Source: Mycoplasmatota bacterium (lineage in GTDB: Bacteria; Bacillota_I; Bacilli_A; Acholeplasmatales; Acholeplasmataceae). Taken from it: 40,999 bases of DNA. Position numbers and translations under genes: made by a program. Below the pieces are notes generated by a model. The model did not search any database, had not been told where the DNA came from, and was given only the letters and a program-made list of their open reading frames with translations. Location of the stretch: assembly GCA_024650045.1 (NCBI GenBank), contig JANKMU010000015.1:1-40999 (forward strand), given 5' to 3'. Positions 32,458 to 40,999 of the stretch are shown one piece after another (positions within the stretch are counted from its first letter, which is position 1; the number at the start of each line of letters is the position of its first letter).

Positions 32458-33115
32458 TATGGATACATTAACACTGGAATCAGTGTTATATGTATTACTA
32501 GTTTCAACAATACTTGGTGCTATTATAAGCTCAATATTTGTATACACACATAAAAAGACGGTTTATGACCATTCATTTAGCATGACACTTCTATTATTAC
32601 CACTTGTCATATCTATTATCATTATGCTTGTTTCAAACAATCTTGCACGAGCATTTAGTTTAGCTGGTGTATTCGCACTTGTACGCTTTAGAACTGCAAT
32701 TGCTGATTCAAGAGATATCACTTATATTTTAAGTGCTGTAGGTATTGGTTTAGCATCAGCCTTAGGATATTTCGGTTATGCAGTCATTATTACAGGATTT
32801 ATAAGTTTCTTATTATTAATGTTGCATTTCTTTAATTTTGATAAAGATCATACCAATCATGCAAAACTAAAAATCGTTATTCCAGAGAATCTTAATTACT
32901 CTGATGTCTTTAATGATGTCTTTAAAAAACATTTAAATGGACATCAACTTCAACGTGTGAAAACAACAGATTTTGGAACGATGTTTGAATTAACATATTT
33001 AATTAAACTAAAAAACGATACAGACCAAAAAGAGTTTTTGGACGAGTTAAGAGTTAGAAATGGTAATTTAAGTATTACGCTATCCTCTGATTATGTATCA
33101 CTTACATCTGAATAA
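32432..33115 (+). CDS. DUF4956 membrane protein, partner of VTC
   Basis: 227 residues. Three or four transmembrane helices (about 15-38, 46-66, 95-130) hold the signature ARAFSLAGVFALVRFRTAIA (about 68-87) followed by DSRDITYI. A soluble C-terminal domain of about 90 residues follows. The function is unproven; linkage with VTC polymerase suggests a role in polyphosphate synthesis or transport at the membrane. The start codon ATG 32432 with an AGGAGG site lies inside the VTC gene. Confidence 0.88.
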   Translation: MTTFFITINMDTLTLESVLYVLLVSTILGAIISSIFVYTHKKTVYDHSFSMTLLLLPLVISIIIMLVSNNLARAFSLAGVFALVRFRTAIADSRDITYILSAVGIGLASALGYFGYAVIITGFISFLLLMLHFFNFDKDHTNHAKLKIVIPENLNYSDVFNDVFKKHLNGHQLQRVKTTDFGTMFELTYLIKLKNDTDQKEFLDELRVRNGNLSITLSSDYVSLTSE

Positions 33116-33120
33116 TAGAT

Positions 33121-33143
33121 AAAAAGGCTGATTCAGCCTTTTT
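33121..33143. terminator. Bidirectional terminator
   Basis: AAAAAGGCT pairs with AGCCTTTTT across GATTC, with T-runs both ways. It separates DUF4956 (+) from the convergent hypothetical gene (-). Confidence 0.85.
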
Positions 33144-33157
33144 ATTTTGAGTTCCTA

Positions 33158-33706
33158 TTAGAACCAATGATTGAAAAATGAGTCTGTGAAGTCTTTCATA
33201 AAGTCTTGAATATCCTTGAAGAATTTTTCTTGAAGGCTAAATAACGAGTCTCTTGAAACGAGTTCATTTTTTTCTTTATTTTCTTCTGGTTTACCCTCAA
33301 TCATTTTATCGGTCTCATACTTCTTGGCTCTTGCATGTTTTGATGATGATTTTGATTCACTTGTAATTTCACCATTTAATAAGATATAATGTGCTTTTTC
33401 TTGTTCAACAAGTGTAAGACTCTTATCATCTTTTTCATTTGCACTCACATATTGATATGCAAGTTTTGTCTCAGAAAATCTTTTGGACAATTCAGTTATT
33501 ACATCAAGTACAGGCTTTTCAGTCTTGAAGTCAATACGATCATATCCAACAAAGACATCTTCAACTTTTTCCTTAAAGTTAGAGGTAACCTTAGTCAAAT
33601 CAAATGAACTCTTCTTTTCACCTTTTGAATTCTCCAGAAATGCCATCATTTCTTTGACTTCTTCAATGGTTCCAAGGATTCTTAGTCTATTTGAGACTTT
33701 CAACAT
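33158..33706 (-). CDS. Hypothetical protein with possible YubB-like N-terminus
   Basis: About 182 residues. The first 90 (KVSNRLRILGTIEEVKEMMA, FDLTKV, then AYQYVSAN) resemble the ferredoxin-like YubB/DUF1281 domain. The rest is charged and low-complexity (Lys/Glu/Ser-rich, about 115-150) with a final amphipathic helix FFKDIQDFMKDFTDSFFNHW. No function assigned. ATG at 33706 fits an AAGGGGTGAT site; GTG 33715 and ATG 33712 lie inside that site. Confidence 0.55.
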   Translation of the reverse strand: MLKVSNRLRILGTIEEVKEMMAFLENSKGEKKSSFDLTKVTSNFKEKVEDVFVGYDRIDFKTEKPVLDVITELSKRFSETKLAYQYVSANEKDDKSLTLVEQEKAHYILLNGEITSESKSSSKHARAKKYETDKMIEGKPEENKEKNELVSRDSLFSLQEKFFKDIQDFMKDFTDSFFNHWF

Positions 33707-33803
33707 AAACATCACCCCTTCTAACTATATTATATTACTGGCACTCTAACATGTCAAGTGCTGATTATGTTTTTTATAACTTTTTTATATCTTTGATATA
33801 AAT

Positions 33804-33827
33804 AAAAAAACAATCCAAAGATTGTTT
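33804..33827 (-). terminator. Terminator of tRNA-Pro
   Basis: AAACAATC (33808-33815) pairs with GATTGTTT (33820-33827), followed by a T-run on the minus strand. Confidence 0.8.
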
Positions 33828-33837
33828 GTGTTTTACA

Positions 33838-33914
33838 TGGTCGGGACGACAAGATTTGAACTTGCGACCTCTTGGCCCCCAGCCAAGCGCGCTACCAAGC
33901 TACGCCACGTCCCG
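33838..33914 (-). tRNA. tRNA-Pro (GGG)
   Basis: 77 nt with encoded CCA. Acceptor CGGGACG pairs with CGTCCCG; anticodon stem CTTGG/CCAAG encloses loop CTGGGGG, giving GGG (reads CCC/CCU). The T-loop reads GTTCAAATC. Confidence 0.92.
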
Positions 33915-33988
33915 TTAGGAATAAACCATTGATATTATATCAAAACATAGTTAAAAAAGATATCTCTAAGATTATGTTTTCGTATACT

Positions 33989-34516
33989 TTAAAATTGTTT
34001 TTTTAATACATCGTCCTCAATAACTGTAGCGAAATTTCCCCAGATTTCTTTGTTGTACATATTGATTAAATCTTCACCTTTGACATAAGTGCTATCAAAT
34101 GTTGAATTATATCCTTTTGGAATATAAACATGGTAGTTTAAATCGAATGCTGATTTGATGGTTGAGTCGATGCAATATTCAGTCTGCATACCTACTATAA
34201 TAATATTTTCAATTGATTTAGATTTTAAATAAACATCAAGATCTGTTTGATAAAAAGCACTGTTAAACTTTTTGTCAATAATTTTTTCATGATCTTTTGG
34301 TTTAATTTCATGATATATTTGCCATCCTGTTGAGTCAGCTACTAAAGGACTACCATCTTCGTTATCTTGATGTCTAACATATATAACTTCAACTTGGTTG
34401 CTTCTACAAAAATTAATGATATCTTTAACGTTTTCAATTAACTGTTGTTGAAAAACGGGTTTTTCAGCAATCAAAACTTCTTGCATATCAACAACCAGTA
34501 AGACTGTATTTTTCAT
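33989..34516 (-). CDS. Isochorismatase-family cysteine hydrolase
   Basis: 175 residues of the cysteine hydrolase fold. The triad is visible: Asp10 in LLVVDMQ, Lys82/83 in IDKKFNSAF, and Cys115 in VGMQTEYCIDSTI with the preceding cis-peptide region. Members hydrolyse nicotinamide, isochorismate, N-carbamoyl compounds or ureides; the substrate cannot be assigned here. ATG at 34516 follows AAAGGAT. Single gene. Confidence 0.88.
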   Translation of the reverse strand: MKNTVLLVVDMQEVLIAEKPVFQQQLIENVKDIINFCRSNQVEVIYVRHQDNEDGSPLVADSTGWQIYHEIKPKDHEKIIDKKFNSAFYQTDLDVYLKSKSIENIIIVGMQTEYCIDSTIKSAFDLNYHVYIPKGYNSTFDSTYVKGEDLINMYNKEIWGNFATVIEDDVLKKQF

Positions 34517-34585
34517 CTTTTATATCCTTTCTTCTTTCTAAATTCATTATATCAACCTAAAGATAAGAAATAAAAAGATTCGCAA

Positions 34586-34622
34586 AATAAAAACAGAAGA
34601 TCATCTTTCGATTAATCTTCTG
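34586..34622 (-). terminator. Terminator of pepC
   Basis: CAGAAGAT (34594-34601) pairs with ATCTTCTG (34615-34622); T-rich tract on the minus strand. Confidence 0.75.
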
Positions 34623-34630
34623 CTTTTTGT

Positions 34631-35959
34631 TTAGTTATTCGCTAGTGAGCCCATTGGATCCCACGGTTTCAATACTTTAGGTTCTTCTTCCCAAGCTTTT
34701 CTTTGTTCATCTGTTAAATATTTTTCATGAATAACAGCTTGATAGACATAACGATCAAACCAACTATCCGTTGCTAAATAATACCCTTTACTACCGTTAG
34801 TATCTCCCCAACTGTTTTCAATTTTCCAACGATTTGGTTTATCGTTATCGATATTAACTGCAGTAATCAGCATAGCATGATTCATCGCGCCTTGGCTGCA
34901 GTCAAGTTCATCTTCTTTTGTCATAAATAAACTCGTTTCAAGCATTTGATCATAATCAAACGATTGATCATCCCATACGCCTTCCTTACGGTCACCATAT
35001 CTAGCAACGTCAGAACCAAACCATACAACTTCATTATCTTTAAGTTGTTTTAACACCAAATCTTTTAAATCTTTCATTTCTAAGTTTAAGTATTTAATTT
35101 CTCTACCACCAATAACATTGCCTAAGTAAGCAACAGTATATGTTTTTAGGAATGGTTTATCTTTAGTAGGTGCATGAATAATTGATACGTAATCTTTTAA
35201 TATATCACCAATCTTAGTTTGATAAAATGCTTGTGGAGTTAAACTCTTTTCAATATGATATTGATCATTTGAGACATATTCAAAATCAAACGTTTTCGGT
35301 GGAACACCAAAGTTTGTTGTTAAAAATGTATAAAGTTCATCTAATGCCTTTTCTTTAAGTGCTTTAATTTCATTTTGTTTATTTGCAGCAGCAAGTCTTC
35401 TTGCATTTGCTGCATATTGTCTTAATTTAACATTAATGATTTGATTCATAAAACGTGTGCCACTACTTGATGCAGTTTCTGTCATGGCTTCTTTTGGTAC
35501 AACACCATATTTTTCGATTAAGCTGACGAACATATCCCATTGACCACCATCTTGAATTCCGGTTTTTAAAATATGTTGTAGTGTTCTATCATCTTGATCA
35601 ACATCCAAAAAGTCATCCATAATTTCAATAAAATAATTAATTTTTTCTAATTTGTCATAAAAAGCTGTGTAGTTTTGAGATAACTCAAACTCTTTTAAAT
35701 CATGCTTTTTAGCAACGATTTCTCTTAAAACATTCAGTCCTGCAAAGATCCAGCATCTGCCACTTGCTTTTTGATTGGTTACTGGTAATGTTTTAATCTC
35801 GTGTGAAAAGCGGAATTGAGTTGAAGCTTTTTGTTCTTGCTTGTCAAAAAGATTGGCTAATTCATTTTTCACTAATACTCTTCTTAATGCATTTTGAACC
35901 GGTTTTTTATCAAAACTTGTTTGTAGCTGGTTCAAATCTTTCTCAGTTATTTTTTTCAT
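34631..35959 (-). CDS. pepC: Aminopeptidase C (bleomycin hydrolase family, C1B)
   Basis: 442 residues, normal family length. A cytoplasmic papain-fold aminopeptidase that forms a hexameric barrel and trims peptides. The triad is Cys69 in KASGRCWIF, His361 in GAMNHAMLITAV and Asn382 in KIENSWGD. The C-terminal arm that reaches the active site is present (ends MGSLANN). ATG at 35959 with a GGGAGAAG site. It lies 52 nt after the jetC-like gene with only a hairpin between, so partial read-through is possible. Confidence 0.95.
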   Translation of the reverse strand: MKKITEKDLNQLQTSFDKKPVQNALRRVLVKNELANLFDKQEQKASTQFRFSHEIKTLPVTNQKASGRCWIFAGLNVLREIVAKKHDLKEFELSQNYTAFYDKLEKINYFIEIMDDFLDVDQDDRTLQHILKTGIQDGGQWDMFVSLIEKYGVVPKEAMTETASSSGTRFMNQIINVKLRQYAANARRLAAANKQNEIKALKEKALDELYTFLTTNFGVPPKTFDFEYVSNDQYHIEKSLTPQAFYQTKIGDILKDYVSIIHAPTKDKPFLKTYTVAYLGNVIGGREIKYLNLEMKDLKDLVLKQLKDNEVVWFGSDVARYGDRKEGVWDDQSFDYDQMLETSLFMTKEDELDCSQGAMNHAMLITAVNIDNDKPNRWKIENSWGDTNGSKGYYLATDSWFDRYVYQAVIHEKYLTDEQRKAWEEEPKVLKPWDPMGSLANN

Positions 35960-35983
35960 ATTCTTCTCCCTTTTGTCATATAG

Positions 35984-36007
35984 AAGATGGCCTTATCTGG
36001 CCATCTT
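35984..36007 (-). other. Strong hairpin between the jetC-like gene and pepC
   Basis: AAGATGGCC (35984-35992) pairs with GGCCATCTT (35999-36007) over six bases. The minus strand continues CTATATGA without a T-run, so it is not a standard terminator; it may be a processing site or a leaky stop. Confidence 0.5.
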
Positions 36008-36011
36008 ACTT

Positions 36012-39000
36012 TTATAATCTTATAACTCTTTCATCTTTAAATGTTTCAACAATAGCTTGATCATTTTCTTTAACGATGACTAAGCTTGTATTCACGTAAT
36101 TAATAATATTAGAAACACGTTGTGGTGGAACAGCAATTAATAATTGAATACTTAAGCTATTATAAAATTTCATCATCGCATCAATACGACTTTCATCCAT
36201 ATTGTTAAATGCTTCATCGAATAAGACGATACATCCTGAATCGATACGACGATTTTTTGTTAACAATTGTTGGAATGATGCAGCAATAACGATATAGAAT
36301 GGCACTTGAGTTTCCCCACCACTCTTTTCTCTTGATACTTTAGAGAAGTATGATTTATTCCCGTTTTGATTTGTTACTTCAATATCGTAAGACATATAGT
36401 TTCTATAATCTAAGAACTTATAGGTCAATAAATCATATTCTGGATCATTGCTTGCAATCTTTTCAAATAGTTCCATTAAGATGGTTTCATTCTTCTTCGT
36501 TAATCCTTCAGTAAACAATGTGTGTTTACTAATCGCTTCATTGCCCATAATAATGCTATAGTATTGCTTATAATCAGGATTATCACTTGCTTTATAGATT
36601 AACTGATAACTATCAGATCCAAAAGTCTTATCGGTTAATGCAAAGTTAAGTTCAGCAATTTGTTGTTGAGCATTTTCAATGCTTGCTCTAAGTTTGCCAA
36701 CAAACTCTTCTTTAAATCCAATTTCTGAACTTTTTCTAAGTTCGGTTGCTTCTTGTTCATATCGAACTAAATTATTATTTCTAATTTTTTGTGCTTCTTG
36801 TTCATAATAATAAAGTTCATCTAAAGATGGTGCAGCACCGAAATGATATAAATCGATATATGCTTTCATCAAGTTGACAATATCTGCTTCTGCCTTAATA
36901 ATTTGTGAGTTTAGGGCAACTGATGATGCTGCTAAATATTTTGAAATCGATTCATGGTCTTGTTTATGTTTAATTTTAAGCGCATAAAACTGTGTATTTG
37001 CTAAGCTTAGTTTTTCTGGATGTTTTTGACTTAACTGCTTTTGCTCAACAGTGAACTCATCAAGTTTAGTTTTAATTTCATCAATTAAATCTAATATTCT
37101 TTGACGCTCATCACGATTGGTTGCAATCTCTCCAACTAAACCATCAGCTTCTTGTCTCAGTAGTTTTCTTTGTTCTCTTGCTTTATCGATTTGTGAATCG
37201 AGTTTAGCAAGATTCTTATCATTTCCTAATGCATTGATTTGTTCTTCAATTTGTGTGTATTCTTTTCTCGTTTGTTTAATTAAATCAAGATAACGCATTT
37301 GGCCTTGATGAATGAGTTGATTACTCTTGCTTGATGTTAACAATTTAACAACTTTATCATTTTTATCTGATAATTCATACAATTTGTTCATTTTCGCTTC
37401 TAGAGCGTTTAATTGATGAGATTCCATCTCCATTTGCAGTGTTGTTGCTTGAGCTCCTATAAATGGAATTTCGTAGGCTCTAGGGTTGATTTGTCGTGCA
37501 GTATGGTTACTATATGTCATACATGTTGGTGTAATTGAGCGATGGTAGTTTTTAAGCTCATGTACATTATCAACACAATATGTATTATTAAGGAGCATGT
37601 TAATATAAAACCTTGCATAAGTATGCTCAGAGGATACTTTATCAGCTAAAGTCCCTGGAGTGAGTTGTTCATAAGCAGACAGTTTGGATGTGTTTACTAA
37701 ACCTACACCATAAATCTTTTGTTCTATTTTAATACGATCATAAATATCTAATGCGTCATTAAAATAAACAGGATCAACAATAATATCAAAGCGTTGAGTA
37801 TTCAAATACCCTTCAAGTGCGTTTCTCCATTTTTCATCTGTTACTTCTATAAGTTCACAAAGTGGACGAACACGCACTTCTTTTTGATAATGATTGGATA
37901 ACTCTTCATTTAATGAGCGAATCAAGTTTTCAACATAAAATGGATATGTCTTAACATGTCTTTTAAGTTGAGATATTTTTTGTTGAGAAATTCTAATTGC
38001 TTGTGATAGTTCCGTTTTCTCTTTTTCTAGATTTTCTTTTTCAGTATGGAAAGCTTGTAGATATGCTTGGACTTCTGTGTTTAAATCAGCAAGATGTCTA
38101 GATAACTCAGTTGCTGATAACTGATCTTCATTAGTTTGAAAATACGAAACAAATGTCTTCATTGTCGTATTATTAACATGATTGGTTAATTCCTTAATAG
38201 TTTCAAACTCTTTTTTCAATAATTCTCTAAGTTGTACAACTGTTTCTTTTTGTGTTTCATATTCTTTAGCCTTTTTTTGAAGTGCTTCTTGATATTGTGA
38301 TAATGTTCTAGATAAATCAGAATCATTTTTAGCGCGTTCAAGATTGATGATTGATTGTTCGCTATCTTCAAATTGTTCATCAACTTGAGCTTTAGCTTCT
38401 CTCAAATAATCTAAACGTTTTTCAATTTGAGTCAGTTTATCTTCATTTTCTTTAATAAAAGATTCTCTTTTTTCAACCCAATTGAGTTGATCGATTAACT
38501 CATTGATATCTTTTTGTTCTTTATTTTGAGTAATATCTTCGCCTGTTTGAGCGATTTGATCAAGTCTGTCAAGTTTTTCTTTATCTTTTTTTATTTGTTG
38601 TTCGACTTTCTTAAGTTGAGCAACATTATTTTTTAAGGATTGAATATCGATAGGATCATCATCCAGTAAGAATTCAAAGACGAATGCTTGCAAATCGATG
38701 GGTCTAAATGCTAATGCTTTAGGTAAGATTTTTGCGTATTTAGTGGCATCCATACCGAAAAAGCGTGCTAAAGCATCACGGTATTTCTTTTGTGTATCAA
38801 AGGGTGAAAAATCAATATCTATACTTTTTAAGTATTTCTTCATGCTCTTAAAATCTCTTGGGTATTTTTTCTCAAGAAATAATCCGTCATGAATCGATAC
38901 ATTTTCTAACAAATAAAAACGTTCTTTAAGTTGTGAGGCTTTTGGAAGGTCTAAAACACATCCAACGACACTAAACTTTTTGCTTTGTTCGTCAAAAAAC

Positions 39001-39287
39001 TCTAAGGCAACGTGAGTTATTACATCACCATTACGTAAATATTCTTTATTTTCAGCACCAATGCGTCCACGTACATATCCTTCTAGGGTACGTTTTGCAT
39101 CATCGGTTGCTGCAATATTAAACTTAGATCCACTACGACCACCGACAAATAAATACTGCATAGCATCTAGTAATGTCGATTTACCTGATCCGTTTTCACC
39201 TGAAATAAGTGCATTATCTTTGATATCAATCGTTTGGTTAGAGAATAAGTGCCAATTTACTAGTTTAATCTTCGTCAGTTTCTTCAT
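36012..39287 (-). CDS. jetC: JetC-like SMC/MukB-type ATPase (Wadjet-like)
   Basis: About 1091 residues. Walker A GENGSGKST (30-38) after an SMC-like start (KLVNWHLFSNQTIDIKDNAL). Long heptad coiled coils cover about 220-480 and 630-850, with a hinge-like globular part between them. The ABC signature is SGGE (about 989) and Walker B is CIVLFDEAFNNMD (about 1019-1031). In Wadjet, JetC with JetA and JetB forms a condensin-like motor that extrudes and destroys closed circular plasmid DNA. ATG 39287, with GGGAGG upstream, is preferred to 39320. It overlaps jetB by 23 nt. Confidence 0.88.
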   Translation of the reverse strand: MKKLTKIKLVNWHLFSNQTIDIKDNALISGENGSGKSTLLDAMQYLFVGGRSGSKFNIAATDDAKRTLEGYVRGRIGAENKEYLRNGDVITHVALEFFDEQSKKFSVVGCVLDLPKASQLKERFYLLENVSIHDGLFLEKKYPRDFKSMKKYLKSIDIDFSPFDTQKKYRDALARFFGMDATKYAKILPKALAFRPIDLQAFVFEFLLDDDPIDIQSLKNNVAQLKKVEQQIKKDKEKLDRLDQIAQTGEDITQNKEQKDINELIDQLNWVEKRESFIKENEDKLTQIEKRLDYLREAKAQVDEQFEDSEQSIINLERAKNDSDLSRTLSQYQEALQKKAKEYETQKETVVQLRELLKKEFETIKELTNHVNNTTMKTFVSYFQTNEDQLSATELSRHLADLNTEVQAYLQAFHTEKENLEKEKTELSQAIRISQQKISQLKRHVKTYPFYVENLIRSLNEELSNHYQKEVRVRPLCELIEVTDEKWRNALEGYLNTQRFDIIVDPVYFNDALDIYDRIKIEQKIYGVGLVNTSKLSAYEQLTPGTLADKVSSEHTYARFYINMLLNNTYCVDNVHELKNYHRSITPTCMTYSNHTARQINPRAYEIPFIGAQATTLQMEMESHQLNALEAKMNKLYELSDKNDKVVKLLTSSKSNQLIHQGQMRYLDLIKQTRKEYTQIEEQINALGNDKNLAKLDSQIDKAREQRKLLRQEADGLVGEIATNRDERQRILDLIDEIKTKLDEFTVEQKQLSQKHPEKLSLANTQFYALKIKHKQDHESISKYLAASSVALNSQIIKAEADIVNLMKAYIDLYHFGAAPSLDELYYYEQEAQKIRNNNLVRYEQEATELRKSSEIGFKEEFVGKLRASIENAQQQIAELNFALTDKTFGSDSYQLIYKASDNPDYKQYYSIIMGNEAISKHTLFTEGLTKKNETILMELFEKIASNDPEYDLLTYKFLDYRNYMSYDIEVTNQNGNKSYFSKVSREKSGGETQVPFYIVIAASFQQLLTKNRRIDSGCIVLFDEAFNNMDESRIDAMMKFYNSLSIQLLIAVPPQRVSNIINYVNTSLVIVKENDQAIVETFKDERVIRL

Positions 39288-39903
39288 CGTCGTCACTTCC
39301 TCCCTCAACATATCCTTCAAGCTTTTGAATAATTTCTTTAATGCTATCCATATTGGTCACATAAAGAATGGTTGGATATATTTTTATTCTTGCATCATCA
39401 TGCAAACCACGATCGATATAATCGATAATGTTATAGTTTCTTAAAAATGTTAATGCTGGTTTTAATTTATCTTTTGTTATGCGTTTATGATCTAGATAAC
39501 CTATTCTTGTTAACTCAGAATGGATTTCATGTAAGTATATTTCAACATCTTCATCTAGAGTTATTAAATCCATTTTACGTTGATATAAAATGCGAATAAC
39601 AAGAATTAAAATGCTTTCTGTTTTTCTTAAACGCATATGGTTAAAGTAGTTATCGTTTTCAATATAAACAACTTCATCTTCACGGATGATGTTTAATGTG
39701 AAATCACTTAACGCAAAAAATGATTCAAACGCAGATTTGTATGCGACAATAAAACGATAATCGTTTGTGTCTCCAGGCTTTCTTTTTGTTATAAAATTGA
39801 CTTGAAATAATTTATTGACAATTCTTGAAAAATTAGTTTTTTCGCCTTCTTTAAGCAATCCATATTCATCATTAAATTGTCTTAATGCTGCTGATTTGTT
39901 CAT
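39265..39903 (-). CDS. jetB: JetB-like DUF4194 protein (Wadjet-like)
   Basis: 212 residues. A DUF4194/MukE-like winged-helix subunit: VNKLFQVNFITKRKPGDTND, FLxxxDFxLNI-like middle and RLRKTESILILVIRILYQRK, with an acidic tail (GSDDDEETDED). JetB bridges the kleisin JetA and the ATPase JetC. Its ATG overlaps the jetA stop (ATGA) and its 3' end overlaps jetC, so the three genes form one coupled operon. Confidence 0.85.
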   Translation of the reverse strand: MNKSAALRQFNDEYGLLKEGEKTNFSRIVNKLFQVNFITKRKPGDTNDYRFIVAYKSAFESFFALSDFTLNIIREDEVVYIENDNYFNHMRLRKTESILILVIRILYQRKMDLITLDEDVEIYLHEIHSELTRIGYLDHKRITKDKLKPALTFLRNYNIIDYIDRGLHDDARIKIYPTILYVTNMDSIKEIIQKLEGYVEGGSDDDEETDED

Positions 39904-40999
39904 TTTTGTACCTCTTTAATTCTAAAGTTTTCGAAGGTAACAAAGTTACTTTTACATTCTTTGCCCATCAGTTCTACATCGTAATGCATCCCTACTGATT
40001 TTGAATACAAGAAAATTAAAATGAGTTTAACAAAATCTTCTTGTGTTTCTAAATCAATCGATGCTGCTTCTATTGATGGTTTTCCATCAAGCAAACCTTT
40101 GACATATTCATTAATTTCTTTTTTACCATAAATATTATTTTTCAGTAATGCTTTAATCTTTTCTTGTCGATACTCATCACTAATTGAGCTTTCATCAAAC
40201 AATATTTCTTCTGAAACTGGATCAATGCGCATTCTTCTTTGGTTATAAAGCGATTGCGTATCTAAATTTCTCATTTGAGTAATATTGAATAATGCATTAT
40301 AATCCAAATCTTTTTTATGCAAAATGATTCTAAAGAGTCTGTTAAATATACCTTCCACATCATCTGATTGATTGGTATAAAACAATATTTTTGATGCTGC
40401 TGCACTGATGTATTGTTCGTTTTTTCTATCAATCGCTAAGATTAAATGTTCTAAAGCAACGAAACTATCTGTGATAAATCTTAATCGGTCTTCCACATAA
40501 TGAAATGCTTCATTATACTCTTCTATCCGTTTTGTCTTTTGGACCATTGATGCTAGAGTATCCATGGTTTCTTCATTATTTTGAATATTTGAAATCACTT
40601 CTAGAATTGATCTTTTATATCTAGGTAAGCTATCTGTTGTTTTTAAATTATAATATGCGGAATCAAAGAAGTTTTGTTTATATTCGATTAATAATTTTTC
40701 AAGTAAGATTTGCAGGTCTTGTCTAGATTGTTTTTTCGTAATGTCATAATAATAACGATATATATTCGCTTTTAGTGATTTGAGCTTTCTTAAAATATCA
40801 TTTGTTTTTTGAAAAGCTTGCTCCAAAATCCCAATACCTTCAGATAGATTAAAAGAATTCAAAAGAGAATACACGGTGTATATTTCACCAGTATATTCGC
40901 TTTGACGATTGTCTTTGATTGATTCTAAAATATCTATAATTTGGATTGAGTAGTCAAATAAGTTGAGTGACGTTTTATAATCACCTAATTCTTCTTCAC
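39900..40999 (-). CDS. jetA: JetA-like kleisin subunit (partial, cut by window edge)
   Basis: 365 C-terminal residues are visible. The frame stays open to the window end, so the GTG at 40874 is not the start. Helix-rich sequence with EYTGEIYTVYSLLNSFNLSE near the left, a middle of coiled helices, and SILEVISNIQ and MRNLDTQSLYNQRRMRIDPV blocks as in JetA/DUF5716-type MukF-like kleisins. It would close the JetC ring. TGA stop overlaps jetB. Confidence 0.75.
   Translation of the reverse strand, partial: EEELGDYKTSLNLFDYSIQIIDILESIKDNRQSEYTGEIYTVYSLLNSFNLSEGIGILEQAFQKTNDILRKLKSLKANIYRYYYDITKKQSRQDLQILLEKLLIEYKQNFFDSAYYNLKTTDSLPRYKRSILEVISNIQNNEETMDTLASMVQKTKRIEEYNEAFHYVEDRLRFITDSFVALEHLILAIDRKNEQYISAAASKILFYTNQSDDVEGIFNRLFRIILHKKDLDYNALFNITQMRNLDTQSLYNQRRMRIDPVSEEILFDESSISDEYRQEKIKALLKNNIYGKKEINEYVKGLLDGKPSIEAASIDLETQEDFVKLILIFLYSKSVGMHYDVELMGKECKSNFVTFENFRIKEVQK

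Noticed and set aside
36012-39287. SbcC or RecN-type repair ATPase instead of JetC
   Set aside because: The coupled DUF4194 and kleisin-like genes upstream, and the signature and length, fit JetC/MukB-type proteins better.
1-40999. Mycoplasma genetic code (TGA as Trp)
   Set aside because: Several genes end in TGA at sensible positions and overlap the next start as ATGA, while conserved Trp residues use TGG.

Overview
The window is AT-rich DNA from a low-GC Gram-positive lineage. TGA is used as a stop (for example the DJ-1/PfpI gene ending at 21060 and the jetA-like gene ending at 39900), tryptophan is TGG, ribosome-binding sites are strong GGAGG types and promoters are TTGACA/TATAAT. Acyl-lipoprotein signal peptides, standard-code genes, and the mix of genes (FabV, DUF1858/DUF438, VTC/DUF4956, CsoR-CopA-CopZ) fit a free-living relative of the Mollicutes (Acholeplasma / Izemoplasma-like) or a nearby Firmicute. 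This placement is inference; no rRNA or marker gene is present to settle it.

Layout. 1-9.4 kb: a truncated lipoprotein gene, a membrane-anchored glycerophosphodiesterase, an ADP-ribosylglycohydrolase-like protein, an MFS transporter with a double TTGTACAA operator, a copper-efflux operon copZ-copA-csoR with a clear CsoR box, a nitronate monooxygenase-like flavoprotein preceded by a 29-codon leader ORF, and a diguanylate cyclase. 9.5-20.4 kb: FabV enoyl reductase, an FMN split-barrel protein, many GNAT acetyltransferases (seven genes between 11.4 and 23.4 kb), a DUF1858-DUF438/hemerythrin/PAS-YbaN redox-type operon, the NAD(P)HX repair enzyme Nnr, and a GNAT/PIG-L deacetylase pair. 20.5-23.3 kb: a DJ-1/PfpI protein, a surface lipoprotein with an ice-binding (DUF3494) fold, and another GNAT protein.

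23.4-31.2 kb is the accessory part. An AbrB/RelE toxin-antitoxin pair is followed by a minus-strand set: secreted streptogrisin-type serine protease, small lipoprotein, zinc metalloprotease lipoprotein (HExxHxxGxxD) and an ABC ATPase-FtsX permease fusion. Three copies of an intergenic repeat (near 23.43, 24.37 and 27.98 kb) sit at the boundaries of these modules; two carry phased ACGCACC units. Next come an AbiEi-like regulator with TGTCGACA operators, an unknown gene, and a helix-turn-helix fragment that looks frameshifted.

31.3-41 kb: tRNA-Ser(GGA), tRNA-Arg(CCG), a VTC polyphosphate-polymerase/DUF4956 operon, a hypothetical protein, tRNA-Pro(GGG), an isochorismatase-fold hydrolase, aminopeptidase C, and a Wadjet-like condensin operon (jetA-jetB-jetC, minus strand). 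jetA runs off the right edge and no jetD is visible. The most unusual items are the repeat-bounded two-protease/ABC cassette, the ice-binding lipoprotein with helically phased promoter repeats, and the Wadjet-like locus without a jetD gene in view.
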